NCBI GenBank assembly: GCA_949316235.1
Contig: OX438754.1
Span: 7,239,501 to 7,303,500 of the forward strand
Direction of reading: 5' to 3'
Source: Oegoconia quadripuncta
Taxonomy: Eukaryota > Arthropoda > Insecta > Lepidoptera > Autostichidae
Length of the DNA: 64,000 nt
The translations under genes and the position numbers were made by a program. Below, piece by piece: positions 1 through 10,921 of the stretch. Every line of letters begins with the position of its first letter. Position 1 is the stretch's first letter. The notes beneath the pieces were generated by a model that saw nothing but the letters and a program-made list of their open reading frames with translations, was not told the DNA's origin and did not search any database.

Positions 1-10
1 CCCTCCACAG

Positions 11-221
11 GTACAGTCGGCTCCATAATTAATCATACATAACTATTTTACATGATTAATGTTAGCATACTTGCTATAAGTTATACTATCCGCAGTTCTC
101 TGAAATGATAGTCTAGACAAGAGGGTCATTTCAACTGAGGTTGGTACAGCTTCAACAAGCAAAACGCTCCAATAAATCATGTAAAACATCCATGTTTGCA
201 TAACTATGACGCCGACTGTAC
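11..221. mobile_element. MITE with 47-bp terminal inverted repeats
   Basis: The two ends, 11-57 and 175-221, are inverted copies of each other. Both begin GTACAGTCGGC and both end inward with TTTTACATGATT. The 211-bp interior has no open frame, so this is a non-autonomous inverted-repeat transposon. A decayed relative lies at 46290-46462 and shares the interior block around CAAGAGGGTCATTT. No clear target-site duplication is visible. Confidence 0.7.
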
Positions 222-1119
222 ACTAGAGACTTAGAAGTAGCTATTACTTAGAAACTAACTTATTTAGTAATACAGCCATGTCAGTTGTGATTTTATTTAC
301 AAAAAGTCAATATTGGGTAAGTGCATATCGCGGCAAAGTATGAATATTGGCAAGATATATGTATATGTTGTATGTATATTGGATTGTATATGACGCCCAC
401 CCGTGCGAAGTCGGGGCAAGCCGCTAGTTAGTTTATAAAGAGAATATGGTAGGATACAATCACTTTTCAGACTTCAATAGTTTTGTTTCCTTTTCTTTTT
501 TTGCCCAATTCAATGGATTTATTAAAAGACTTTAGTATCCAGTTTTTTTAACCTTTACCTATTTCCAGTTTGTATAGGTAATTGAGTCTAACTAAGCTAC
601 TATTGACCTCAAAGTTCCTACTAGTAATACGCCTTCAAATTATGTTGGCATGAACTTTATGCAATAAGTTTAAATTTTAGGGCACTTTGGCAGTTTGGGG
701 CTGCCTTCAGATGTAACACTGGATTATAATCACTCACTATTTGTTGGTCGTATCAAGCTCCATAAAGTGTCTATGAAATAACTCTTTAAAAAACCTTAGA
801 TAATAAAATGGAATTCAGTATAGATATAATAATTTCTTTATCAATCACATCTTATTTGCAATACCTACTTGTTCCATTTTCTGAACACTCTTTGAAATGT
901 AAGCATTCAAAAAATCTATACGCATGGTTAGTTACAATAACTATAAAGGGAACAAATTGTTATATCATCCAGATAGACCAAATTACGAAGCGGCTTAACC
1001 GATTTATATCAAACATAGCTAAGAACGCATTCCCGTGTTTAATTTCAAATATAAAAATTATAAATAATAGACAAGTTTCTAAAAACTCATCAACGAAATA
1101 CACCAAAAACTGTGTTAAA
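222..1119. other. AT-rich, no gene seen
   Basis: No coding region is supported. Positions 388-430 carry, on the minus strand, a short piece of a common repeat (start ACTAGCGGCTTGCCCC). Positions about 930-1060 resemble repeat D in its motif CGGCTTAACCGATTT. A 105-codon open frame at 808-1125 overlaps this repeat and has biased AT-rich composition, so it is not called as a gene. Confidence 0.5.
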
Positions 1120-1492
1120 TGGTAAATAGTTAACTGATTTTCATCAAACGAGGCTAAGGCTCCTGATGTTAAGTGAAGATGATGCCAAAGATGTAAACGT
1201 ACTGACCCGGAAACCTCATGTTATTAGGGGGACTGGCTATCTTATCTTTGACAACCAGAACACAACAATGCTATTCATTACTGCTTGGCGGCAGATTTAG
1301 ATAAGATGGTGGTAGCTAGCCAGGCGGACATTTAAAAAGCCTTACCACCAATAAAAAATGATCCCTCGATTCGTCTCTAATAAAAAAAAACGCTTCAAAA
1401 CGGACCACGCATTTTTGAGATACATCTGGACACAGAATGGACGCACACACATTACCCATCGTTTTTCATCGAGGGTTAAAAAAATAAATAAT
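1120..1492 (-). repeat. Repeat D copy split by a SINE-B insertion
   Basis: The left part carries AACTGATTTTCATCAAACG. The right part ends at CATCGAGGGTTAAA, with a GGACACAGAATGGACGCACA stretch. These are the two halves of repeat D as read without interruption at 16368-16522. The SINE-B copy at 1160-1350 sits between them. Confidence 0.55.
1160..1350 (-). mobile_element. SINE-B, partial copy
   Basis: It shares the SINE-B core: CTGATGTTAAGTGAAGAT, CGTACTGACCCGGAAACC, AGATTTAGATAAGATGGTGG and TAGCTAGCCAGGCGGACATT. The tRNA-like head that lies at the right end of full-length minus-strand copies (for example 13348-13641) is missing. Confidence 0.75.
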
Positions 1493-2765
1493 AGAAACAG
1501 CATTGTCAAAGAGTACCTACTGTGGTAGTGATAAGTTCAAATTAGATTTATTATTCCTTACTTACAATGATACCTTAAGTAAACGCCATAGACAAATTAT
1601 AAATGAAAAACATTAGGGTCACATACCTAGCCTGTATAAGTACACTTACATACAGTGTCGTGACCATTATACAGGCAGAAAGGCACTGCAAATCAAGTAT
1701 CACAAGATGAACAAGTTATCAGACTGTAATATAAATATCAAAATTCAATACTTAGTTCATATTTATGATGTGGCTGTAAGCTTTCCTCGAAATCAAGACA
1801 GCTGATCATACTGATGTGAACAGAAATTTTCTAAACATTTGCGACGGTTGCTATATAAGTAGTTTTATTTTTTCTAATTTAATAACAAATTTTATAATTG
1901 CCTACCCTACCCTGTGATATAACGCTGTGCACGCCATAAGTACAGTTTGGTCACATGTAAACCTTCCTTCTGTCGTCATACTGTTTTTGACAACCCTGTG
2001 GCCCGATAGTCTCTTATCATTTCCAAAATTTTTACAGTACTTAATATTAGTACATTGAACTTTTATGTTAATCCTAAGTTAATAGCGAATGATTTTAAGA
2101 TAGGAAGGTAAATATTTGGTTTGATTTGAAGGTAAACGACGGGTAGGAGTGAAAACATAGTAATTACCATTGTAGAAATAAGTTTTATTAACTGTGTTTT
2201 TGTTTGTTTTAATGGCTTGGTTGCTAATTGCTATCTACATGTTTTATATTTTCAATACCTATAAGTTAACAGTGCAATATTTATCGCTGTGATGTTAATA
2301 CATTAATTTGTAGGTAATTGTTTATGAATATACATAAATATAGTTGTAAATATGTACTATATTATGTATTTAGGCTTATTATTCTGTATGTATTTATAAT
2401 TATGATTATATATTACTGTTGTTATAATATTGGGTATATTTATTATTCATATTTAGTATAATTGTATTGACATCATGAGGATGTGTTGTTTTGTAGTTTT
2501 CACCCTACGCAGCATTAGTGTATTATGGTTCATCAATTATATCAACTAACTCTTGAGAAGAACCAGGTGGATTATATTTAATCTAATGGAGAGAGCATTA
2601 CATTACAAAATAAATTGAACTAAACCCTTGACGAAACTAAATACAACTCTAGAATGGCGTATATTATCAAACAGCATTTTACCCTAAACCATTTACAAGT
2701 AAATATCTTACTCTAACTTCAAGGATCCTTAAAATTCACAGTTTCAATAGCACGATTGTATAGGA
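1493..2765. other. AT-rich, nothing recognised
   Basis: Very AT-rich sequence, especially 2160-2460, with short simple TA-rich runs. I see no open frame with coding character, no SINE head and no LINE tail. Confidence 0.5.
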
Positions 2766-2965
2766 TATTTTTTATTCTGATAAAGTGGATGCTTCCCGCG
2801 GGATAAACAAATCTAACTAATATTATAAATGCGAAAGTTTGGATGTTTGTTTGTTGCTTAATCACTGCGAAAGGGATGAACGGATTTGGATGAAATTTGA
2901 TATATGGATAGAACATTTTTTATCCCGATAAAGTGAATACTTCCCGCGGCATAAGCAAATATCCG
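2766..2965. repeat. Repeat F with duplicated TTCCCGCGG blocks
   Basis: Two direct blocks, about 2770-2815 and 2916-2962, both read TTTTTAT..CGATAAAGTG followed by CTTCCCGCGG. Between them lies TATTATAAATGCGAAAGTTT and then GGGATGAACGGATTTGGATG. This arrangement matches a very common lepidopteran interspersed repeat known to me from memory. The 65-codon minus-strand frame here is a shadow of the repeat. Confidence 0.6.
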
Positions 2966-3221
2966 CGATAAAGTTATTATATCTCTATACCATGAGAAAA
3001 ATATCAAAGTAAATCATTCTCTGCCATGACATACGCTTTAGTATAATTAACGACTAAAAATAAAATTAGTTACGTGTTCAATAATCCTCATATCTCGTGC
3101 GTGTAAAATAAAAGTTGGTCATGCCATCACTTAATTAACAAGGCAAATAATGGCATTGTTACCACAATACAGTTAAATATAATTGCTAATAAAGTGTGCC
3201 AGTACAATGTACACGCAAAGG

Positions 3222-3440
3222 AATAAAACCAACCCGTCTCTTCCCGTGGATGTCGTATTAGGGGACTATGGAATTTGGCACCAAAAAATATCTACATCAT
3301 TTCTGTATATTTCGAAAGGTAAACCGTGGCTGACGTTTCAGACATTTTACTTTTAATGATTGGAACACCCAAACGCTAATGTTTGGGATATCTCTGGCTA
3401 CCCCATTTGGGATAAAGGTCGTGACTTTATGTGTGATGGG
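3222..3440 (+). repeat. Repeat E copy
   Basis: It contains CCCGTCTCTTCCCGTGGATG, a TATATTTCGAAAGGTAAACC block, TTTGGGATATCTCTGGCTAC and GGGATAAAGGTCGTGAC in the family order. The 61-codon open frame at 3360-3545 comes from the repeat and is not a gene. Other copies are at 16862, 31937, 45965 and 54060. Confidence 0.7.
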
Positions 3441-3667
3441 TGCCAGTATAGGAGTGGTAACAGTACTGATACCTTACCTTACCAATCACGAGTGCTCTCT
3501 TTGCACCGACTTGGCAAGAAGGGTTTTATTATTTTAATAGGTTAATGTGGGTGACTATGTAAGTGTGTTTATTTGTTATCTCAGACATCGTAATCTATTC
3601 ATAAATGATGCTCCTTAGAAGCGCCTTAATTACGATCTAGATTTCATAGGCAATGCAAATAACATCA

Positions 3668-3835
3668 AACTGATAAGGCCAGGTGCGGTCAACCACTAAT
3701 CGACAAGCATGTGTGAAGCATTTGATGAGAGTGGAAGAAGCAAAAGTAGTATGTCTGGATCGTTGCAAGTGGAAATCAATAGTCTCTGCCTACCCCAACG
3801 GGAAACAGGCGTGAGCATATGTACCTATGTATGTA
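3668..3835 (+). pseudogene. LINE-G 3' end (ORF2 C-terminus)
   Basis: One frame reads QVRSTTNRQACVK, then RVEEAKVVCLDRCKWKS and IVSAYPNGKQA before a stop. The same ending, on the plus strand, closes the longer LINE-G relic at 14280-14640. This is a 5'-truncated non-LTR retrotransposon tail. Even shorter tails of the family are at 13230-13260 and 20215-20255 (minus) and 39935-39990 (plus). Confidence 0.7.
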
Positions 3836-3944
3836 CATTTTGAGTTTTGGTGTGTTATAAAGACAGAATTCCGTGTAGCAAAAATCAGCTATTGTGAAGA
3901 AGTAAAGGTAAGTCTAAATATAAATAGTAATAGGCAATTGTCTC

Positions 3945-4345
3945 AGCATTCATGGCGCAGTCGCATTTGCTATTCGTTTTCGATTAACGAAGTTAAGAAA
4001 TGTCTGGCGCGGTCTGTCCTTGTATGGGTGACTACTAGGAACTTTAATACGAGTGTTTCCGTGCTTCGGAGGGCACGGTACCGGTTGTTTACAATTACGC
4101 AGTTGTTAAGCCATGTCGGTGGCCTACAGGGGCAGTTTAGCGCTCCCGCGCTCGCCCACCCGCCCAGCGACGCTGTAAAAAGCCTATAGGCTTGGCAGCA
4201 AATGTTCCTAATCAAAAAAAAACAAAATTAGCATTGACACAAATCCACCAAACCGCACTGGGCTTGCGTGGTGTATTGCCCGTACCCTCTCTCAGTGAGA
4301 GGTGGCTGTGCGCCAACAGCGGGGAAGTGCAAGTTGATGATGAAC
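3945..4345 (+). repeat. Repeat H, near-complete copy
   Basis: It begins ATGGCGCAGTCGCATTTGCT, continues with CGTGCTTCGGAGGGCACGG and CCGGTTGTTTACAATTACGC, and ends with ACACAAATCCACCAAACCGC followed by a CTCAGTGAGAGG block and GTTGATGATGA. I recognise this as a widespread lepidopteran SINE-like or LINE-tail repeat. The open frames at 3827-4189 (plus), 3970-4215 (minus) and 4192-4374 (plus) lie in it and are not genes. Confidence 0.65.
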
Positions 4346-4679
4346 ATGTCTTAGCTGTCAAAACTTTCCGTTAGTAACTTAAACTGTCATCTTACTAAAG
4401 ATCAATGAAAGTATGAATAATTTACTCACTGGAGCAGAAATAACGATCGAATAGACTGAGGATTGCTAAAGAAAAGGATACAATAGTTTAACAACATTCC
4501 CATAATAATTAGGATTCAGCTGTGTATGTCAGCGCGCCTGGGAAGATTCCTCATACTTTTCCCCTATTCTATCCCTATTGGTAGGGAGTCTTGCCGCTTT
4601 AAGATGAATATCAAAAATTGGAGTACAGCTTTATATGGCATAAATACCAGGCGTGGATTTTAACATAAAGACTAGATGA

Positions 4680-5030
4680 TCTTAAAATGTGGTTTAGGAG
4701 GAGAATGAAGAGGATAAGCTAATCGAAAGGAAAAATCAAATAAAAAATTTGATTGATGGTGGTGATACAGAAAAAAAGGAACAGAATGATGAGACACTTG
4801 ATGCAATAAGTTGCATTAAAAAAATCAACAAATTGAAGCAAAGATATAATAAGGAAGAAATAGAGAATGATTTAGGTAGTTCCCGAAGTAGCTATGCCAA
4901 TATATAGATCAATTATAGGTATTCAAGTTAGAGTTGTCGTATATAAAGAAGTATAAACTTTAGTCAGGAATAAGGAAAAGCGGCGATTACTCCACCGACA
5001 AGAGCCTGCTCATAAAGAGAGAGACGTAAA
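4680..5030 (+). pseudogene. Decayed LINE tail related to the element at 24451
   Basis: At 4975-5030 the plus strand contains TTACTCCACCGACAAGAGC, identical to the minus strand of the 3' end of the LINE at 24451-25916. That stretch encodes the final LLHRQE residues there. About 4691-4720 can be read WFRRRMKRIS, similar to WCWRRMEGIS in that LINE. The intervening 250 bases are AT-rich and frame-broken, so this is an old relic. The middle part is uncertain. Confidence 0.5.
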
Positions 5031-5404
5031 ATACGTAGTTGGCTATGAATTTTCTATTGTGTAGTTTTCCAATCAACTAAACGCTACTTTGTGAGAGTAA
5101 ACATTGATCAAACCGATTGATCTGTGAAACGTTTTGTTTGGCAAATAACATTTTAGTTTTTTTTTCGAACATATTATTCAGTTCAACGTCAAAATAGATT
5201 GTTTTGTCTGTTGATTATTTATATCATCTTTTATGTCTCAATGGTAGTGCGGAGCATTATAAATTCATTTTGATATTTTTAATTCATTTTGATGGAATGC
5301 CGTCTCTATGTTGGTTGGGTTAGTCTACTAGGTCGGGAATGTTATCTCCTATAAAACAACTTCGAGTCGAGTGTCATAGGATACATTTTATGCTATAAAA
5401 TCAA

Positions 5405-5675
5405 ACATTAACTTTACATCTGATATTAAGTGAAGATGAAGTCGCAGGTGGACGTCCGAACCCAGAACTCCCAATGCTATCAACTCAACAATGCTGTTTG
5501 GAGGCAGACTTGACTAAGATGGTGATAACTAACCAAAATGACATTTTAAATATTTATTAATAACTAAACCGATTTTTCTAAATATGCAACCGGCTAGTAA
5601 TCAAATCCGCAATCACCATTTTGTAAAGGCAAATACTATATTAGCTACACTGATGCACGGAAGCGATTAATAGTA
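5405..5675 (-). mobile_element. SINE-B, degenerate copy
   Basis: Blocks in SINE-B order: ATTAAGTGAAGATGAAGTCG, CAACTCAACAATGCTGTTTGG, GGCAGACTTGACTAAGATGG and ACATTTTAAAT. A decayed tRNA-like head region follows at about 5585-5670. It is much more diverged than the copy at 51867. Confidence 0.55.
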
Positions 5676-6804
5676 AAAATTTATTCGTCAAGCCTATTCA
5701 AGTATTTCAAAAGGGCCTTCAGTATTATAGTCTGTATTCATAATTTTCAGGCCACAGACGTGCCACAGCGCGTTTCAAGCCTTCTCTCATAATGTGGACT
5801 GCAGACCATTGTACGCTTTACACTTAGTAATTTCAGTCCGAGTCTCAGGCATTCAGCACCTCTACCATGACTTTACGCAAATTGTTCTCCGAAAACTATA
5901 GCTCGACAACTGTTACTCGCCTTGGTAACTACCAGCATTATCGACAGATTTCCATAACGAGAATAATATAGTAGGGGCATAATAATCTTAATATTTCTAA
6001 TGTTTATATTGTAGTAGGGGCGCGATATTCCCAATGAAATAATATTTTGCTTCAACATAATGCCAACATTCAAAAAAACATTTGTTTCATAGGACAAAGA
6101 TATCACTTGAAAACGTCACATATTTTAACTTATTTCTTGATTGTAATAACCCAGGTGATCAGTAATACAATACTGATACTGGGTATTGAATACGAGGTCA
6201 GTAGATGCCGAAAGAACATGTCCAAGTCCAAGGCTACATGGACGATAATCGGTGGTTGTGCCCTGACCACAGATTACCCCCCTGTCCCACCACAAAATAT
6301 AGGCCAACTTCTATGCCGCCCTGCGCGTCCCGACACTAATAAGCTACAGGACCCTACGATGCTACACACAATGCTATATTCCTGGCCGCATTCTGATCTT
6401 GAAGAATTTGATGATTTTGCCATTGACTTGCTAAGAAGAAGAAGCCCAGGTTCAAACCACCTCATATCTTAATCAGGTAATCAATTAAGGTGGTACCCAA
6501 AAAAATTGAACACATGAAAAGTGTTATAAATCGCGCAGTAGTAGACCCAAACAGGGAATAATAAGCCGTTCAAGTGTGCATGTATGTAGGCCGAAGATGG
6601 TAGTGGGATAGTCATACTAGTAAGCACAGTGTGGGTTGCCCGACCCGATGACCTGAAAATGGTGGCCGGAAAGATATACACCTTATAAACATTGAAATTC
6701 GAATATGGTGGTGTAATTTGGGAACGGTATGCATGTATGTAGCAGTGGATGATAGCAGGATGATGAAAACGTGTTCTTCCAGAACGGTCAATTTATTGGC
6801 TATT
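5676..6804. other. No supported gene; one unexplained 141-codon open frame
   Basis: Most of this is AT-rich. The stretch 6180-6480 is less AT-rich and is covered by a plus-strand open frame (6047-6472) whose C-terminal part contains TTDYPPVPPQNIGQLLCRP. I do not recognise a domain. There is no obvious start context or splice structure. It could be a decayed exon, a retroposed fragment or chance. Confidence 0.3.
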
Positions 6805-7078
6805 GACGACCTCTTTGGTGTAGTGGTTAGAAACTCTGACTGCTGTACCAAAAGGTCGCGGGTTCGAATCCTGCTAGAGGCATATGTTTGTATTATGAAA
6901 ACAGACATGTGTTCCCGAGTTATGGATGTTTTTCATTCATTTATGTAGGTATATGTATTTATTTACAAAAAAAAAACTATTTGTGTAGTTTTTACAACCA
7001 TAACACCAGCCTAGATGCTTACTGTGGACCTAGATGGCGTTGTGTGTATGTGCAAATATATTTATTTTTATTTATATA
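6805..7078 (+). mobile_element. SINE-A, full-length copy
   Basis: The tRNA-like head carries a box A-like TGGTGTAGTGGTTAGAAAC and a box B-like GGGTTCGAATCCTGCTAG. Then come ACAGACATGTGTTCCCGAGT, a TTTACAAAAAA run, GCTTACTGTGGACCTAGATGG and a TATTTATTTTTATTT tail. The boxes fit an internal RNA polymerase III promoter. The open frames at 6718-6948 (plus), 6612-6908 (minus) and 6888-7079 (plus) overlap the SINE and are not genes. Confidence 0.85.
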
Positions 7079-8156
7079 AAGGACGCCAACAGTAACCAGG
7101 GCGCACTTGCATTACTCACTCGAATGAAAATGTTTATTTGTGTGTCTGATTATATAAAATATTGTATTGCAATATGAAAATATAAGAAGCAATTTTATAA
7201 ATGCTATCGACGAGCCGTTTATTTTTGCATGTAGGCGGAGTTTCCATTATAATAATCATTATAATATAAAAATGGATTCGCTTCGAATGCCCTTTTATCA
7301 GAGTATAAACATTATTTGTCCGACTTAACGATGTTTCATTGATAAAAAAAATGTCCATTTATTGTTGAAATCCTCAGAAGGCTTGTATTGACTAGAATTC
7401 TGTATGACCCCGTCAATGGCTTTTGTAACGTTGCGTATAGCGCCGTTACGCTTATACCTTTAAAGTTACAGATTATTTCACATATTATACATAATTATTA
7501 AATTGAAACTTAAAATAAAAACTACAGACCAACTTTATAATAAAAGTTTCCTACGGAACCCTCAAATTATTATTTTATTTCAAAAGGGTCTCACCACGGT
7601 TTTGCGGTACGCTAATCTGTCCGGTTGCGATGACGTCGTTAAGACGATTTCTAATTAGAGTGGGAGAACCAGCATCGTCCTCTGTTTGACCGCGACCTTG
7701 CTACCGGGAGAACACTGCTTCGGTTGCCACCTGAACCCTCTTAAGTAAACTACGGAAGATCCCTCTAGAGTGAGTTTCCATAATAATCTGGCTAATTTTA
7801 ATGTAAGCTGTTTCTGCTTTTGTGCCTGTCAACTGCGTGGTGTTCGTTATATTCCACAGACATAAAATACTAAGGAGCAGACTAAACGGATTAAACAGTG
7901 TGACCATTTGTCAAAGTATTAGCCACGTTTAGATGTTAACCTATGAAGGTTACGAATTTGTTAATACCTAATCTAACCTCGTAAGTATTGTTTTGGATAC
8001 AAACAATATTCATATTCTAATACAGCTTATAGCTTACTAAGTTACATGCATGTATTAATATTTAGTATACTTCCAATTATACGTCTGCGGTTTGTACGAA
8101 GATTTTGGTTAGTGCTAATTTAAAACATTTGGCTTTACAGCTAGTTAGCTCAGTAG
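7079..8156. other. No gene seen
   Basis: AT-rich with a less AT-rich block at about 7600-7760. That block has weak resemblance to 11320-11480 (shared words around CCGG..GACG.CGTTAA and TTGCTACC) but not enough to call a family. No coding region is supported. Confidence 0.4.
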
Positions 8157-8167
8157 TTATAGTTTGG

Positions 8168-8433
8168 TGACAACCTGTTTGGTGTAGTGGTTAGAAACTC
8201 TGCTGCTATACCAAAAGGTCGCGGGTTCGAATCCCGCTAGGGGCATATGTTTGTATGATGAATACAGACATGTGTTCCCGAGTTATGGATGTTTTTCATT
8301 TATATATGTAGTTATTTACAAAAAATAAATGTATTTGTGTAGTTTATCAACCATCTGGTATCTATAATACAAGCCTAGTTGCTTAGTGTGGAACTAGATG
8401 GCGCTATGTGTATGTGCAAAGATGTTTATTTAT
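8168..8433 (+). mobile_element. SINE-A with an 11-bp target-site duplication
   Basis: Complete SINE-A: GGTGTAGTGGTTAGAAACTC, GGGTTCGAATCCCGCTAGGG, CAACCATCTGGTATC, AACTAGATGGCGCTATGTG and a (TTTA) tail. It is flanked by the perfect direct repeat TTATAGTTTGG at 8157-8167 and 8434-8444. The duplication marks a target-primed insertion, and the low divergence suggests a fairly young copy. Confidence 0.9.
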
Positions 8434-8444
8434 TTATAGTTTGG

Positions 8445-9455
8445 AGATTCTAGCAATCCTTCTATTCTAGAAACCGATATTCGATATACCTATCTGTATA
8501 TCTGTCACCGCCCTGTATATCTTGTCATAAAAGTATCAAGGTTGGTCCGTTAGGCTATTATTTTTGGATTAAACATCATGGCGGTTCTGACCTTCCAGGT
8601 AGAAAACACAGTGCAAAATATGTAGGTAGATATACAAGGTTAGCCGTAAGTAGAACGCATATCCATTGTTGCCAAATTTTCAATTCTCAAAAATTTCAAC
8701 TCTCCGTGCAAAGATCAGCTCAGTATCGAATAGTATTTTAAAAGTTTTTTCGTTCTTATTTTAAACGAATCATCTCTTAACTATAATTGTTAGGTTTTCA
8801 ATATCAATTTATTTTTTTCCCACCAATTTTGTGTTCTAGCTGGTGTACTCTTACAATAAAGGAGTACGTTTTTTCCATAGAACCTGAGCCTATCGTCCAG
8901 AAACTTTTTTTTTTATGATTGACTGGATTCTCGTTTGGCCATAAACTCACCAAAACTAAATGTAATTTGAGAGTATTTGATAAGCATGATATTTTTCATT
9001 AGTTTGAAAATGAGATTTTCTTTATTCTGTATAACATTTCTTTTATTATGTATTCAAGTCATGAAATTTTAAAGATGCGGTGGTTGATTTTATGCCTTTA
9101 TATTATTTTATTGGCAGCCGGCAGTACGGGAAACATAGGTCGCATAATAACAAGAATATACTGCCCATATACCTACTTCTGCGGCAAACCCTACCTTATG
9201 TTGACATTTGCGCGGGTAGCTTTTACAAAATTCGGGACAATTCCAGTCAGTTCGGGACGTTTGGGCCGAATACTCCGAATGACCGAGTTATTATTGCCTA
9301 CCATAACACTGTCCCTTTCCGTTACTTTATTATGCAAGTAGTAACATAAATGACCAAGCCCGTGAGGAAATAAGGAATTAGGTTTTAATTGATTTTCTTT
9401 GTTTTTTATGGAGACTATATTATTTTTATTTTGCTTTTTTTAACGGGTTTGCGCT
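8445..9455. other. No gene seen
   Basis: AT-rich sequence. Two overlapping plus-strand open frames at 9048-9349 (97 and 89 codons) cover the same stretch in different frames. Neither shows a recognisable domain, so both are treated as chance. Confidence 0.4.
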
Positions 9456-9459
9456 TGGC

Positions 9460-9665
9460 TTCAACCACATGCATCTGAAGTTAACTGAATGGTTACTTCT
9501 CAGGCCGAAGGTGGAACCGCGCTCATCTGGAATCCACTTGTGATACTGGCTTACCATATATCTTATCTTATCTCAAACAGCCGCAACATAACAATGCTTT
9601 CAACATTGCTACTTGGCGGCAGACTTGGATAAGATGGTGATAGTTGGCCAGAAGTTTTGCTAAAA
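9460..9665 (-). mobile_element. SINE-B, degenerate copy
   Basis: It retains AGGCCGAAGGTGGAA, ATCTTATCTTATCTC.AACAG, AACATTGCTACTTGGCGGCA and GACTTGGATAAGATGGTGAT in the family order. Head and tail are eroded. Confidence 0.6.
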
Positions 9666-10921
9666 GGAAGGACGGTGACTTTTCTTATTAATTAATGACT
9701 ATATTGGTATGTCAGTGCTTATAGGTTCGTGGCCATCATTATGTCTGCACATCATAGATTCTTTTCTGACCTAATCGGCACCGTGAATTATTCATATACC
9801 TATCAATTCAGTCAATTAGAATAACCCAAGATTTTTTTTATATTTTCCCGGCGTAATTTTATACTTACCAATATTATATTTACTCTCTTGATTACCTCAA
9901 TTATCTCCTTTCAAAAACTACCTAATTTCATTGCTCCTATTCGGTGTGAATGAATTACCGACAAACTAACATTGAGGTTCATAACATTAAGAACGGATAA
10001 CTGTTGTTAATTCTATGCACACAAATACTCAAAATATACAAAATTAGAAAAAAAATGGGAACCCAATCAACCCAAACATTCCAAAACACGTTTCCGGCCC
10101 CGAAATCTATTCAAGTACTCGTAATTGATTGAAATTGGGTCAACTTCCAACAAGTCTCACTGTGGCAGTTTTATTTACCTATGTCATACAAATATAATAA
10201 AAGAAAACCTAACGACAGTCAAAAAATCGATTTTATATAATAAATAGAGTAAATAAAGTTAAACCAAAGAATATAAACACTGAAATAATTTAGACACTCT
10301 AACTAAACGCATTCAATTTCTCCGTGTAATTTAATATACGGGTCGGCGTAACAGCTGAATTTGTCGGAATGCGTGCCTCTATTTATCTACAATTTGTGAG
10401 AATTAGCCGACTATTTAGATTGTACTGAAACTATTTCGAAAACAATTGAACCTTTGTGATTTAAAGGTACGAACTTAAGTTCGTATATTCCTGATATAAG
10501 GCCTGTCTTTACCTAGGGTAGTGCAGGTGCCATGACTTAGACTCAGTCTATGATAAATTCGTAATTTTTCCAGTCTAGAGTGTTGGCGAACTATCGATAA
10601 TTTGGCTATCGATATGTGACCTTATGGATCTATGGATTACATATATTCAAAAATTGTATTGAAGAAATGGGTGATATCGATAGTATTGACACCAATTGCA
10701 GCATTTACAATCCATAAGAATATTTTTTAGAACAATTTATTGAATTTCACAAAGAGTTATACATAAATCAATATACGATCAATCGTATGCTGCTACTATT
10801 CTAAAGCTACCAGTAAACAAAATGCGAGGCATTATCTGTGGGTATTATATAAGCTGTTCCAGGAAAAGTTTTTAATCTAAAGATAAAATAGAGTAATGTA
10901 CCCGAGCACGACAAATTACTA
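9666..10921. other. AT-rich, nothing recognised
   Basis: No open frame with coding character and no repeat I can place. A short sequence around 10590-10690 contains several ATCGATA words, without further structure. Confidence 0.4.

Noticed and set aside
1..330. A possible membrane-protein exon: minus-strand translations of 60-225 and 46317-46460 look alike (CTVG.IV followed by a hydrophobic stretch and MTLL).
   Set aside because: The similar sequence is bounded by 47-bp inverted repeats at 11-57 and 175-221, so it is a MITE. The shared translation reflects shared repeat DNA, and stops occur just upstream.
3360..3545. A 61-codon open frame with a Cys-containing DFMCDGCQYRSG motif.
   Set aside because: It is the plus-strand reading of repeat E, and corresponding sequence occurs at several other sites with disrupted frames.
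4971..5030. Start of an independent gene at 4971.
   Set aside because: The sequence matches the 3' end of the LINE at 24451-25916, so it is a LINE remnant.
6805..6885. tRNA gene candidates in the heads of SINE-A (also 8168, 41209, 41451), SINE-B (51867) and SINE-C (18640-18722).
   Set aside because: Box A- and box B-like motifs are present, but each head is fused to a conserved non-tRNA body and tail, and recurs at many sites. They are SINE promoters, not functional tRNA genes.
7570..7750. Possible family relationship with 11320-11480.
   Set aside because: Only scattered short words match by eye. I could not align the two with confidence, so no family is called.
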